From Betaproteobacteria bacterium (GTDB lineage Bacteria; Pseudomonadota; Gammaproteobacteria; Burkholderiales; SG8-39): 50,132 nt of DNA. Under the pieces are notes generated by a model, which was not told where the DNA came from, ran no database searches, and saw only the letters and a list, made by a program, of their open reading frames with translations. Shown here piece by piece: positions 29,269 to 39,873 of this stretch. Each line of letters begins with the position of its first letter. Positions within the stretch are counted from its first letter, which is position 1. The position numbers and the translations under genes are program-made. The stretch spans positions 1 to 50,132 of the forward strand of contig CANKAJ010000020.1 of assembly GCA_947479645.1 (NCBI GenBank), in the 5' to 3' direction.

Positions 29269-29321
29269 TTGATCAAAGGCAATATTTTTTATACACTTAC
29301 AAGAATATTTAGAGTTATTCT
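29269..29321 (+). promoter_or_regulatory. Possible promoter and operator of the rubrerythrin operon
   Basis: In the A/T-rich 214-nt gap before the rubrerythrin gene, TTGATC (29269-29274) and TATACA (29290-29295) are 15 nt apart, a weak sigma-70 candidate. Just downstream, AGAATA and TATTCT form a perfect inverted repeat (29302-29307 and 29316-29321, 8-nt spacer), which might be a repressor site. I cannot name the regulator. Confidence 0.3.
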
Positions 29322-29362
29322 ATTAATTCTTTAGTCCATTTCTTAAACAGAAGGAGATCGCA

Positions 29363-29782
29363 ATGAAGCTTAAAGGCTCCAAGACCCAAGACAATTTGAA
29401 AGCGGCTTTTGCCGGTGAGTCCCAGGCCAATCGCCGCTACCTGTACTTCGCTGCCAAGGCCGACGTTGAAGGCCAGAATGATGTGGCGGCAGTGTTTCGC
29501 TCGACCGCAGAAGGAGAGACTGGCCATGCGCATGGTCACCTTGAGTACCTGGAGCAATGCGGCGATCCGGCAACAGACCTTCCTATCGGCGGAACCCGCA
29601 ATAATCTCAAGGCCTCCATCGCTGGGGAAACGCATGAATATACGGATATGTATCCGGGGATGGCCAAGGCCGCACGTGAGGAAGGCTTTGATGAAATAGC
29701 AGATTGGTTCGAGACGCTGGCCAAAGCCGAGCGCTCGCATGCAAATCGCTTTCAGAAGGCGCTTGACGCGCTGGTCGACTAA
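29363..29782 (+). CDS. Rubrerythrin (ferritin-like domain only)
   Basis: A 139-residue ferritin-like diiron protein of the rubrerythrin family, which in relatives reduces hydrogen peroxide. The diiron ligands are evident in [42 protein letters not shown] and AERSHANRF. The C-terminal rubredoxin FeS4 domain of classical rubrerythrin is absent, so electrons must come from a partner. The next gene encodes an Fe-S protein. AAGGAG at about 29350-29356 precedes the ATG. The operon lies between rppH and the CNP1-like gene. Confidence 0.92.
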   Translation: MKLKGSKTQDNLKAAFAGESQANRRYLYFAAKADVEGQNDVAAVFRSTAEGETGHAHGHLEYLEQCGDPATDLPIGGTRNNLKASIAGETHEYTDMYPGMAKAAREEGFDEIADWFETLAKAERSHANRFQKALDALVD

Positions 29783-29799
29783 TTCAGTTGGTGCACGCT

Positions 29800-29843
29800 T
29801 CCGCAAGCAGGCAGGTATGTATTTGCGCGGCCCTGCTTGCGGA
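29800..29843 (+). other. Inverted repeat between rubrerythrin and the Fe-S gene
   Basis: A perfect 12-bp inverted repeat, TCCGCAAGCAGG (29800-29811) and its complement (29832-29843), separated by 20 nt, lies 22 nt before the next ATG. It has no strong T-run, so it may be a weak attenuator or an RNA-stability hairpin that sets the ratio of rubrerythrin to the downstream genes. Confidence 0.5.
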
Positions 29844-29864
29844 TAACTTTAGGTTGGTCGATAA

Positions 29865-31193
29865 ATGACTTCCCGTGAAGGGGGCTTGAAGGCTCCTACT
29901 CGACATGCGATTGAATGGCAGTCCCAGGATTTCTATGACGAGGCAAAGCTGGAGCAGGAATTGCACCGTGTCTTTGACATCTGTCACGGATGCAGGAGAT
30001 GCGTCAGTCTATGCACGTCATTCCCTACGCTGTTCGATCTGATTGATGAGGGCAAAAGCGGTGAAGTGGATGGTGTAGAAAAGAAGGATTACTGGAAGGT
30101 AGTTGATCAGTGCTATCTCTGTGATCTGTGTTACATGACCAAATGTCCATATGTCCCGCCGCATGATTGGAATGTGGACTATCCGCATCTGATGCTGCGG
30201 GCCAAGGCAGTGAAGTTCCGCAAAGGTGAAGTGGGTTTCAGGGACAAGCTGTTGTCATCAACGGATGCCATGGGCAAGCTGGCTGCAATTCCCGTGGTTG
30301 CTCAGACTGTCAATGCAGTCAATAGCAACGGTGTGGCGCGCGCAGCCATGGACAAGGTTCTTGGCATACACAAGGATCGCCAGCTTCCTCCGTACAGCCC
30401 CTCTCGTTTTCGCAACTCGGCTGCGCAGTCACGTCAATTTGAAGTTAAAAATGGTGAGCGCACCCCGGGTAAGGTTGCTGTTTTTTCAACCTGCTACGTT
30501 AATTACAACGAACCAGGCATCGGGCACGACCTGTTGAAACTCCTTGACCACAATGAGATCCCCTATCAAATAGTCGAGAAGGAGGCGTGTTGTGGCATGC
30601 CCAAGCTTGAACTGGGCGATCTTGAGGGCGTGGCGCGGTTGAAAGTGCTGAATATTCCGCACTTGGTCAAGCTCGCAAGAGAAGGCTACGCAATTCTGAC
30701 TGCAGTGCCGTCATGCACATTGATGTTCAAGCAGGAACTGCCTTTGTTGTTTCCCGGTGATGCAGATGTCAAGGCGGTGCGTGAGGCGATGTTCGATCCG
30801 TTTGAGTATTTTGTACTCCGACATCGGGACGGCTTGCTGAAAACTGAATTCAAGCGCGAACTGGGGCGAGTTTCATACCACATCCCCTGTCATTCCCGCG
30901 TACAGAATGTTGGCCAGAAGACGCGCGAGATACTGCAGATGGTTCCTGGGACGACGTTAAATACCGTGGAGCGTTGTTCAGGTCACGACGGTACCTGGGG
31001 CGTGAAATCGGAATTTTTCGCAAATTCCATGAAGATAGGTCGGCCGGTATTTCGCCAGATGGCAGAGGATGATCCGGATTACATCAGTTCGGATTGTGCC
31101 ATCGCTGCACGACACATTGAGCAGGGAATGGGCGAGACCAGGGCAAGGAAGGAGCATCCGTTGACTCTTTTGCGCATTGCCTACGGGCTTTAA
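29865..31193 (+). CDS. GlpC/heterodisulfide reductase-like Fe-S protein
   Basis: A 442-residue cytoplasmic iron-sulfur protein. Two ferredoxin-type clusters are predicted: Cys40, 43, 46, 50 (CHGCRRCVSLC) and Cys83, 86, 89, 94 (CYLCDLCYMTKCP). The C-terminal half has two HdrB/GlpC-type CCG domains: one has KEACCGMPKLELGD, while the second is the variant ERCSGHDGTWG. Such proteins pass electrons from a reductant to a partner. Here the partner is plausibly the rubrerythrin, which lacks its own rubredoxin domain; this is inference. It is followed closely by the DUF3501 gene. Confidence 0.88.
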   Translation: MTSREGGLKAPTRHAIEWQSQDFYDEAKLEQELHRVFDICHGCRRCVSLCTSFPTLFDLIDEGKSGEVDGVEKKDYWKVVDQCYLCDLCYMTKCPYVPPHDWNVDYPHLMLRAKAVKFRKGEVGFRDKLLSSTDAMGKLAAIPVVAQTVNAVNSNGVARAAMDKVLGIHKDRQLPPYSPSRFRNSAAQSRQFEVKNGERTPGKVAVFSTCYVNYNEPGIGHDLLKLLDHNEIPYQIVEKEACCGMPKLELGDLEGVARLKVLNIPHLVKLAREGYAILTAVPSCTLMFKQELPLLFPGDADVKAVREAMFDPFEYFVLRHRDGLLKTEFKRELGRVSYHIPCHSRVQNVGQKTREILQMVPGTTLNTVERCSGHDGTWGVKSEFFANSMKIGRPVFRQMAEDDPDYISSDCAIAARHIEQGMGETRARKEHPLTLLRIAYGL

Positions 31194-31212
31194 ATTGAAA
31201 GTGTTTTCACCT

Positions 31213-31794
31213 ATGCCGAAAATTGCACGTGACAGTCTGTTGACGCTGGAAGCGTACTCGAGAGAGCGTCAGCATCTGCGCGAACGCGTTATGTCGCACA
31301 AAAAGGTCCGCAAGGTCCTGTTGAACGACAATATCAATCTGATATTTGAAGACGAAATGACGGTTCGTTACCAGATACAGGAAATGTTGCGCGTCGAGAG
31401 AATATTTGAGGAAGAGCGCATTTGCGACGAACTGGATGCCTACAATCCATTGGTTCCAGATGGACGCAACTTTAAGGCGACCATGATGCTTGAGTATACG
31501 GATCCGGAGGTTCGGCGAGTATGGCTCGAACGCTTGATCGGAATCGAAGACAAGGTTTGGGTTCAAGTAGAGGGATGCCAGCGCGTCTGGGCGATTGCGG
31601 ACGAGGACCTGGAGCGGGAGAATGAGAAAAAAACTTCCTCAGTTCATTTTCTGCGCTTTGAATTGGCCGATGAGATGGTGGCGGGACTGAAATATGGCAT
31701 GTCGCTTTCAGTGGGTATTGATCATGTTCATTGCCAAGCGGCGATTGAAGTGGTTCGTGAAACGCGGGATGCGCTCATCAAGGATCTTGCTTGA
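31213..31794 (+). CDS. DUF3501 family protein
   Basis: A 193-residue soluble protein of the DUF3501 family, function unknown. It is acidic and largely helical, for example VRYQIQEMLRVERIFEEERI, and has no cysteine cluster or membrane segment. I take the ATG at 31213; a GTG at 31201 is in frame. DUF3501 genes commonly follow a rubrerythrin and a GlpC-like Fe-S gene as here, which suggests that the three act together, perhaps in peroxide defence or Fe-S redox chemistry. The stop codon overlaps the next ATG by one base. Confidence 0.85.
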   Translation: MPKIARDSLLTLEAYSRERQHLRERVMSHKKVRKVLLNDNINLIFEDEMTVRYQIQEMLRVERIFEEERICDELDAYNPLVPDGRNFKATMMLEYTDPEVRRVWLERLIGIEDKVWVQVEGCQRVWAIADEDLERENEKKTSSVHFLRFELADEMVAGLKYGMSLSVGIDHVHCQAAIEVVRETRDALIKDLA

Positions 31795-32324
31795 TGCGTG
31801 TTAATCGCATCGCGCTGGCAGCAGCTTTGATTTCAATGCTGCTGAGTACTTCAGCAATGGCGCAGTTGCTTGGCCGTATCTTTGATGAAGAGGAATGGAC
31901 CGAGCAGCAGGCGCGTCTTCCGGCATTTCCGAAGCCTGAGAGTCTTGTTCTGGTACCGATGGAATCAGTCAGAACGTTTGAGTTTCGAATAGATATCAGT
32001 TCAGTTGATGTCGGTGAGGACGGTGTCATTCGTTACGCGATTGTCGCACGTAGTCCGAACGGCGGTGAAAACGTCAGTTTCGAGGGTATCCGCTGTAATA
32101 CAGCGGAGAGAAAACTTTATGCGATTGGCCGCTCCAGCAAATCGTGGGGGCAGGCGAAAAATGCCCAATGGCTCAGTTATCGTGGTGCGGGCAGGGGTTA
32201 CCAAACGGAGCTGGCTTTCAGATTCTTCTGTATCAATACGCTCACAGTGCGAAACTCGGCGGAAGCGGTGGCGAATCTGAAGCGGGGAGGTATTGAACGC
32301 GAACCGACCGGCGAAGGCGATTGA
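31794..32324 (+). CDS. CNP1-like family exported protein
   Basis: A 176-residue protein with a clear signal peptide (RIALAAALISMLLSTSAMAQ, cleavage likely after AMA). It matches the CNP1-like family, named after a neisserial protein of unknown role. Two cysteines (EGIRCNTAERK and RFFCINTLT) could form a periplasmic disulfide. The ATG shares its A with the upstream stop codon (TGATG at 31792-31796), so it is probably translated with the rubrerythrin operon, although this gene normally sits between rppH and proB. Confidence 0.82.
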   Translation: MRVNRIALAAALISMLLSTSAMAQLLGRIFDEEEWTEQQARLPAFPKPESLVLVPMESVRTFEFRIDISSVDVGEDGVIRYAIVARSPNGGENVSFEGIRCNTAERKLYAIGRSSKSWGQAKNAQWLSYRGAGRGYQTELAFRFFCINTLTVRNSAEAVANLKRGGIEREPTGEGD

Positions 32325-32379
32325 CTGGACCTTCTTCTTGGAAGCGGTGGTGGGCCTGCTTAGCTTGATCACGTAATTC

Positions 32380-34522
<2,143 letters not shown>

Positions 34523-34530
34523 TCACAAAT

Positions 34531-34562
34531 AAAAAGGCCCTATCGCGGACGATAGGGCCTTT
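34531..34562 (-). terminator. Rho-independent terminator after rpmA
   Basis: A perfect 13-bp hairpin (34533-34545 and 34550-34562) with a 4-nt loop, followed on the minus strand by TTTTTATTTG. This is a textbook intrinsic terminator between rpmA and obgE, 17 nt from the rpmA stop. Partial readthrough would still allow obgE expression. Confidence 0.9.
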
Positions 34563-34578
34563 AAGGACTTTAGCACCC

Positions 34579-34836
34579 TCACACGGGAAGGATACTGACA
34601 ATGTGCCTGCCCAATGGGCCTTTTGTTCTGAACGCCACTGTCCCTTCAGTTTTGGCGAACAAGGTATGGTCTTTGCCCATGCCAACATTTTCACCGGCAT
34701 GTACGCGGGTGCCGCGTTGCCGAACGATAATTTCACCCGCATTAACCAACTGACCGCCGAACCGCTTGACGCCCAGTCGTTTTGAATGCGAGTCGCGGCC
34801 GTTTCTGGAACTGCCGCCTGCTTTTTTGTGTGCCAT
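34579..34836 (-). CDS. rpmA: 50S ribosomal protein L27
   Basis: An 85-residue L27, which reaches the peptidyl-transferase centre. The N-terminus [20 protein letters not shown] and the LGVKRFGGQ and RQRGT blocks are diagnostic. It lies 33 nt after rplU. Confidence 0.97.
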   Translation of the reverse strand: MAHKKAGGSSRNGRDSHSKRLGVKRFGGQLVNAGEIIVRQRGTRVHAGENVGMGKDHTLFAKTEGTVAFRTKGPLGRHIVSILPV

Positions 34837-34869
34837 TGCTTTTCTCCCGATCCTGTTTGGCGCAGATGC

Positions 34870-35181
34870 TTACGCCGATATTCCTGTGATCTCGATTTCC
34901 GTAAATCCCTGACGGTGCCCTTGGTGCTTCTGATAATGCTTGCGCCGCCGCATTTTAAAAATCAGTACCTTGTCGGAGAGGCCATGGCCAATTATTTTGG
35001 CCTTTACCTGCGCACCGGTTACCAGAGGAGTTCCAATCTTGACTGACTCTCCTTCACCGACAGCGAGTATGTCGTTAAGAACCAATTCCGACCCGATTTC
35101 AGCGGCTAGGCTCTCTACCTTGAGCTTTTCCCCAGCACGTACACGATATTGCTTACCACCAGTTTTGATGACTGCGAACAT
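34870..35181 (-). CDS. rplU: 50S ribosomal protein L21
   Basis: A 103-residue L21, which binds 23S rRNA. The sequence [14 protein letters not shown] at the start and [17 protein letters not shown] near the end are diagnostic. It is first in the rplU-rpmA-(obgE-proB) minus-strand group and diverges from ispB. Confidence 0.97.
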   Translation of the reverse strand: MFAVIKTGGKQYRVRAGEKLKVESLAAEIGSELVLNDILAVGEGESVKIGTPLVTGAQVKAKIIGHGLSDKVLIFKMRRRKHYQKHQGHRQGFTEIEITGISA

Positions 35182-35215
35182 GATTGACCTTGCAAATTGC
35201 TCTTGAGAACCTCGG

Positions 35216-35245
35216 ATTATACGTTATTCGGAGCGCAACAGACAA
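35216..35245 (-). promoter_or_regulatory. Promoter of rplU-rpmA
   Basis: On the minus strand TTGTCT (35245-35240) and TATAAT (35221-35216) are 18 nt apart and lie about 35 nt upstream of the rplU ATG. This is a good sigma-70 promoter. Confidence 0.6.
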
Positions 35246-35357
35246 GTTGCGTCATGTTATGCTTGGCTTCTTTTGCAGTTGTGGCTGCGAATCGTCGATT
35301 CGCCAATTGCAAGCTGATGTGGCAATAGTAGTGTCATGATTTAATAGAAAATTTCCT

Positions 35358-36326
35358 GTGCAGCCAGAGTTTATACGAACAATTATCGCCGCCGATATGG
35401 CGGCCGTAGACGATTTGATTCGTCATAGCCTTCACTCGGACGTGGTTCTTATCCGGTCGGTTGCAGAATACATCATCGGCGGCGGCGGGAAGCGTCTTCG
35501 CCCTGCACTTGTACTTCTTTCCGCAAAAACGGCCGGATACCGTGGGAAAAGTCACCTTGATTTGGCGGCGGTCGTGGAGTTTATCCATACCGCGACATTG
35601 CTGCACGATGATGTTGTGGATGAATCGCAATTGCGTCGAGGACGTAAGACTGCCAATGCCGAGTTTGGTAACGCTGCCAGTGTCCTCGTCGGCGATTTTC
35701 TTTATTCGCGGGCGTTTCAGATGATGGTGACTGTTGGAAGTATGCGGGTTATGGAGGTGCTGGCCGAGGCAACCAACACTATTGCCGAGGGCGAGGTGCT
35801 TCAGTTACTGAATACTCACAATGCAGACATCTCGGAAGAGGGCTACATAGCAATAATTCATCGCAAGACTGCAAAGTTGTTTGAGGCGGCGGCACAGTTG
35901 GGCGCAATTCTGGGTGGTGCATCTGATGAGGTGGAGCAAGGACTCGCCAAATATGGCATGCATCTGGGTACCGCCTTTCAGTTGATCGATGATGTGCTTG
36001 ATTATTCAGGCGACGCTGCAAGTACAGGGAAGAGTCTTGGAGACGATTTGAACGAGGGCAAGCCTACACTACCTCTGATTCACGTTCTGCGGCGGGGGGC
36101 GTCGGAACATGCTTCGGTTGTGCGCCGGGCTATTGAGCAAGGGGGCAGAGACGGTTTTGCAGAAGTTCTTGTCGCAATCAAGGCTTCCGGGGCTCTTGAA
36201 TATGCAAGTGATGCGGCCAGGGCTGAGGCGCTCAAGGCGCGGCAGGCATTGACTGTGTTGCCGAATTCAATATACAAGGATTCTCTGCTAAAATTAGCCT
36301 CCTTCGCGGTTGAACGTGACCACTGA
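35358..36326 (+). CDS. ispB: Octaprenyl diphosphate synthase
   Basis: A 322-residue trans-isoprenyl diphosphate synthase making the ubiquinone side chain. Both aspartate-rich motifs are present: LLHDDVVDES near residue 80 and FQLIDDVLDYSG near residue 210. GGGKRLRPALVLL lies upstream of the first. The start is a GTG at 35358. It diverges from rplU, the usual position in proteobacteria. Confidence 0.94.
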   Translation: MQPEFIRTIIAADMAAVDDLIRHSLHSDVVLIRSVAEYIIGGGGKRLRPALVLLSAKTAGYRGKSHLDLAAVVEFIHTATLLHDDVVDESQLRRGRKTANAEFGNAASVLVGDFLYSRAFQMMVTVGSMRVMEVLAEATNTIAEGEVLQLLNTHNADISEEGYIAIIHRKTAKLFEAAAQLGAILGGASDEVEQGLAKYGMHLGTAFQLIDDVLDYSGDAASTGKSLGDDLNEGKPTLPLIHVLRRGASEHASVVRRAIEQGGRDGFAEVLVAIKASGALEYASDAARAEALKARQALTVLPNSIYKDSLLKLASFAVERDH

Positions 36327-36400
36327 TAGTTAGCTGAGTTTAGTCCTTGCTGACTTGTTGTGAAGCGTTCGGTTTGTACTGAGATGGCTTTAGTCGGATT

Positions 36401-36477
<77 letters not shown>

Positions 36478-36543
36478 ATCCGCTGGTACCTAACCCGTGA
36501 TTTCGGCTTGCCTTGCCGAAAAATTGCGGCATTAGTCGATGGT

Positions 36544-36549
36544 TATAAT
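36544..36549 (+). promoter_or_regulatory. -10 element for the PP0621-pilS-pilR operon
   Basis: TATAATGCGCC lies 36 nt upstream of the PP0621-family start. It is a consensus sigma-70 -10 with a typical start region. A -35 box at normal distance is not obvious. Confidence 0.5.
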
Positions 36550-36584
36550 GCGCCATCGTTCCCGAGCCTGAAACTGGAGACTGC

Positions 36585-36842
36585 GTGGGCAAGCTTTTTC
36601 TGTTTGTCGCAGCCATTATTGTCGTCTACGCAGTCCTGAAGGCAATGACACGTAGTTCGGTAACGCGGCGCAAGGCTTCCGATTTGCGAAATCGGAAGCA
36701 GGCTCCGCTGCAGGCAGAAGCGATGATTCCCTGTGCTTTTTGTGAAATCAACGTCCCCCGCAGTGAGGCAATTTCAGATGGCAGCCGTTACTTCTGCAGT
36801 GACGAACATCGCCGGCATTTCGGAAAGAGGGCGAAAGAATAA
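36585..36842 (+). CDS. PP0621 family protein
   Basis: An 85-residue small protein with an N-terminal membrane helix (LFLFVAAIIVVYAVLKAM) and a C-terminal cysteine pair plus a third cysteine (IPCAFCEINVPRSEA, SRYFCSDEHRRHFG). This is the pattern of the PP0621 family, which looks like a membrane-tethered zinc-binding or treble-clef-like domain of unknown function. The start is a GTG. Its stop overlaps the pilS ATG (TAATG), so it is coupled to the two-component system. Confidence 0.85.
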   Translation: MGKLFLFVAAIIVVYAVLKAMTRSSVTRRKASDLRNRKQAPLQAEAMIPCAFCEINVPRSEAISDGSRYFCSDEHRRHFGKRAKE

Positions 36843-38443
36843 TGGCGGAAAGTGTGCTTTCGTCACCTTCATTGCTATCTAGGCCAAGTGATGCGACTGA
36901 ATCGTTCTGGGTTTCCCTTCGTTACTTCAATTTTTACCGAATCTCTGTCGCCGCAGTTTTCCTCCTTGCGGTCGTAGCCTATGGAGATCTGCTTAATCTA
37001 GGTAGTCATGCTCCCAGGCTTTTTAGTGTGGTGAGCAGCACTTATCTGACGCTGGCAATCGGGTTTCAGGTGGTGATGAGGAAGTGGCCGGAATATTTTG
37101 ACATGCAGCTGTCTACGCACGTGATTGTCGATATTCTTGCGCTGGTCTTGATGATGTACGCATCAAGCGGTTTTCGTAGCGGTATAGGTGTGATGTTGCT
37201 GACCTCGCTGGCTGGTGCGGCGCTGGTGAGCCGTGGTGCTTTGATGCTTTTTTATGCAGCACTGGCATCCATCGCACTACTGCTTGAGCAATCCTATTGG
37301 GTACTTACGCACGACGCAGGCACTGCCAGTTTTTTTCAGCCCGGTCTGCTTTCGATAGGGTATTTCGCCACAGCGCTGATCACTAATCAGCTGGCCCAAC
37401 GCGTAATAGTGAACGAGCGTGTTGCACGTCAGCGTGGCACGGATCTGGCTGATCAACTGCGTATCAACCAGTTGGTAATACATGACGTGCAGGACGCAAT
37501 CCTGGTGGTTGACTCAAATGGCCTAGTTCGTCAGCAAAATCCCGCCATAGATGCTCTCATGGGTTGTGTGGCGCCGGAATTGGATCAAATAGAGTCGTAC
37601 TCCCCTGATTTGGCAGCACACTTGACTCGCTGGCGCAATGGCGACGGGCAGGCGGTATTGATGTTGCACTTTCCGGGAAGCGGAAAACGGGTACGTGCGC
37701 GATTTATTGCCGCCGGCGTCGAAGGCGGAAGCTATACGCTGGTATTCCTAGAGGATCAGTCCAGGCTGCAAGACCAAGCGCAGCAATTGAAGCTTGCCGC
37801 GCTTGGTCGTTTGACCGCCAACATTGCGCATGAAATACGCAACCCGCTTTCAGCTATTACGCATGCAGGTGACTTGCTAAGGGAAGAAAGCAAGGACGCG
37901 GGCAGGAATCGTCTGGTTGCCATTATTCGGGATAATGCAGAGCGACTTGACCGGATGGTGCGTGATGTCCTTGAGCTTTCACGCCGGGATCGAATTCAGC
38001 TACAGGCAATTGATCTGGCTGCATTTCTTTCGACATTCATTGATGAGTTTGTTCAGAGAAACTCCATCGATCGAAGTGTATTTTTCGTAGATGTGCCTGC
38101 CGACATGTCTATTGAATTTGATCGAGTGCATTTTAATCAGATTATCTGGAATCTCGTCCGCAATGCCTGGCGGCACTGCCGCAAACAGGTGGCGAGCGTG
38201 CACATCCTGTTTCAGCGGCGTCCCAATCAGCTAGAATTGCACATCGTCGATGACGGTGACGGTATTCCCACGCATCTGCAGTCCCAGTTGTTCGAGCCGT
38301 TCTTTACCACGTTCAGCAGCGGAACCGGTCTGGGGTTGTACATTGCCAGAGAACTGTGTGCTGCCAATGGCACAAGTCTGGAGTACGTCGATCGCCCGGT
38401 CGGAGCGAACTTCAGGATCTTATGGCAACTCAATCAACGTTGA
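36842..38443 (+). CDS. pilS: Sensor histidine kinase PilS
   Basis: A 533-residue sensor kinase. The N-terminal 180 residues contain about six transmembrane helices, followed by a PAS-like segment (VHDVQDAILVVDSNGLVRQQ) and a histidine kinase core: H box ANIAHEIRNPLSAI, N box NQIIWNLVRNAWRH and G boxes DDGDGIP and GTGLGLYIARE. In Pseudomonas PilS monitors pilin in the membrane and controls PilR. Here it precedes pilR with an overlap of 22 nt, while no pilin genes are in the window. Confidence 0.92.
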   Translation: MAESVLSSPSLLSRPSDATESFWVSLRYFNFYRISVAAVFLLAVVAYGDLLNLGSHAPRLFSVVSSTYLTLAIGFQVVMRKWPEYFDMQLSTHVIVDILALVLMMYASSGFRSGIGVMLLTSLAGAALVSRGALMLFYAALASIALLLEQSYWVLTHDAGTASFFQPGLLSIGYFATALITNQLAQRVIVNERVARQRGTDLADQLRINQLVIHDVQDAILVVDSNGLVRQQNPAIDALMGCVAPELDQIESYSPDLAAHLTRWRNGDGQAVLMLHFPGSGKRVRARFIAAGVEGGSYTLVFLEDQSRLQDQAQQLKLAALGRLTANIAHEIRNPLSAITHAGDLLREESKDAGRNRLVAIIRDNAERLDRMVRDVLELSRRDRIQLQAIDLAAFLSTFIDEFVQRNSIDRSVFFVDVPADMSIEFDRVHFNQIIWNLVRNAWRHCRKQVASVHILFQRRPNQLELHIVDDGDGIPTHLQSQLFEPFFTTFSSGTGLGLYIARELCAANGTSLEYVDRPVGANFRILWQLNQR

Positions 38444-39816
38444 AGCAACCAGAGCGGCGCCGCACGTCTTCACATACGGCCTCAGTATTGGTTGTCGATG
38501 ACGAAGCTGATATCCGTGAGTTGCTGGAATTATCATTGTTGCGAATGGGGCTCGTTGTCCAGTCTGCAGGCTCAATTGAGGAAGCCAAGACGTTACTGCG
38601 CTCAAGGCCCCATGATTTGTGCCTAACCGATATGCGCTTGCCCGATGGTGATGGTCTGGAACTGGTTCGGTTTATCGGATCGGAATATGTGGATATTCCA
38701 GTTGCGGTGATCACGGCCTACGGGACTCCGGAGAATGCCGTTGCCGCTTTAAAGGCGGGCGCATTTGATTACCTGACCAAGCCGCTTTCGCTTGACCAGT
38801 TGCGCACACTGATCAAGTCTGCACTGGCGTTGCCCTCCGGACCGGTAGTCGCCGGGGAAGATGATCGTGGGCTGCTTGGAAGCAGTGCGGCAATTGTGCA
38901 GGTACGGGCATTGATCGAGAAACTCGCACGTAGCCAGGCGCCCATCTACATCACTGGCGAGTCCGGAAGTGGCAAAGAACTCGCAGCACGCCTCGTTCAT
39001 AGTAAGGGGGCCAGGCGCGATATGCCATTTGTTGCTGTCAATTGCGGCGCGATTCCCGAGAATCTGATGGAGAGTGAGTTTTTCGGTTACCGCAAAGGTG
39101 CTTTTACAGGCGCTGACGCAGACCATGACGGCTTCTTTCAGGCGGCCAATGGGGGAACACTATTTCTCGATGAGGTTGCCGATCTTCCTTTGCCAATGCA
39201 GGTAAAACTGCTCAGGGCCATTCAGGAGAAGCGTGTACGTAAAGTGGGATCCATCAGCGAGGATGCGTTGGACGTGAGAATCATGTGCGCCACGCACCAG
39301 AGTCTTGCAGCGAGGGTGGAGGATGGGCAATTTCGTCAGGATCTCTATTACCGGTTAGCGGTTATTGAGCTTAGGATGCCGCCATTGCGGGACTGCCGAG
39401 AAGATGTGCCGATTCTTTCTGACGCGATCTTGATTCGCCTGGCCGGAAATACTTCTAGTTCAGTGCCTCGCCTATCGAAGGAAGTGGTCGAGGCCTTAAT
39501 TGGCTACGACTTTCCAGGGAATGTCAGGGAACTCGAGAATATTCTGGAGCGTGCATTGGCGCTTGCAGGCACCAACGAGATCACCCTCGATGAATTGCAA
39601 CTCAGTCCCCCAGGTTTAAGCGCCGAATCCAGTCTGATAGGAGGCACTCTGGCGGATGCAAAGTGGCCTTTGCAGGATTACCTGGACCGACTGGAGCGAG
39701 AAGCGATTATCGAGGCGCTTGGTCATACACGCTTCAATCGCACTGCTGCAGCAAAACTGCTTGGGATTACATTTCGTGCCTTGCGCTATCGCATGGCGCG
39801 GCTTGGTATTCAATAA
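38422..39816 (+). CDS. pilR: Sigma-54-dependent response regulator PilR
   Basis: A 464-residue NtrC-type activator of RpoN-dependent type IV pilus genes. The receiver domain has the acidic pair VVDDEAD, the phosphorylated Asp70 in LCLTDMRLPDGDG and Lys120 in YLTKPL. The AAA+ domain has Walker A GESGSGKE (179-186), the sigma-54 loop GAFTGAD and GGTLFLDEVADLP. The C-terminal Fis-type helix-turn-helix is at NRTAAAKLLGITFRALRYRM. The ATG at 38422 lies inside pilS; an upstream in-frame start at 38356 adds non-homologous residues. Confidence 0.93.
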   Translation: MATQSTLKQPERRRTSSHTASVLVVDDEADIRELLELSLLRMGLVVQSAGSIEEAKTLLRSRPHDLCLTDMRLPDGDGLELVRFIGSEYVDIPVAVITAYGTPENAVAALKAGAFDYLTKPLSLDQLRTLIKSALALPSGPVVAGEDDRGLLGSSAAIVQVRALIEKLARSQAPIYITGESGSGKELAARLVHSKGARRDMPFVAVNCGAIPENLMESEFFGYRKGAFTGADADHDGFFQAANGGTLFLDEVADLPLPMQVKLLRAIQEKRVRKVGSISEDALDVRIMCATHQSLAARVEDGQFRQDLYYRLAVIELRMPPLRDCREDVPILSDAILIRLAGNTSSSVPRLSKEVVEALIGYDFPGNVRELENILERALALAGTNEITLDELQLSPPGLSAESSLIGGTLADAKWPLQDYLDRLEREAIIEALGHTRFNRTAAAKLLGITFRALRYRMARLGIQ

Positions 39817-39873
39817 TTCCTTTCAGGAAAGTATTGGCCGCAAGTGCGAACCGGAGATTGCCTTGGTCCCAGA

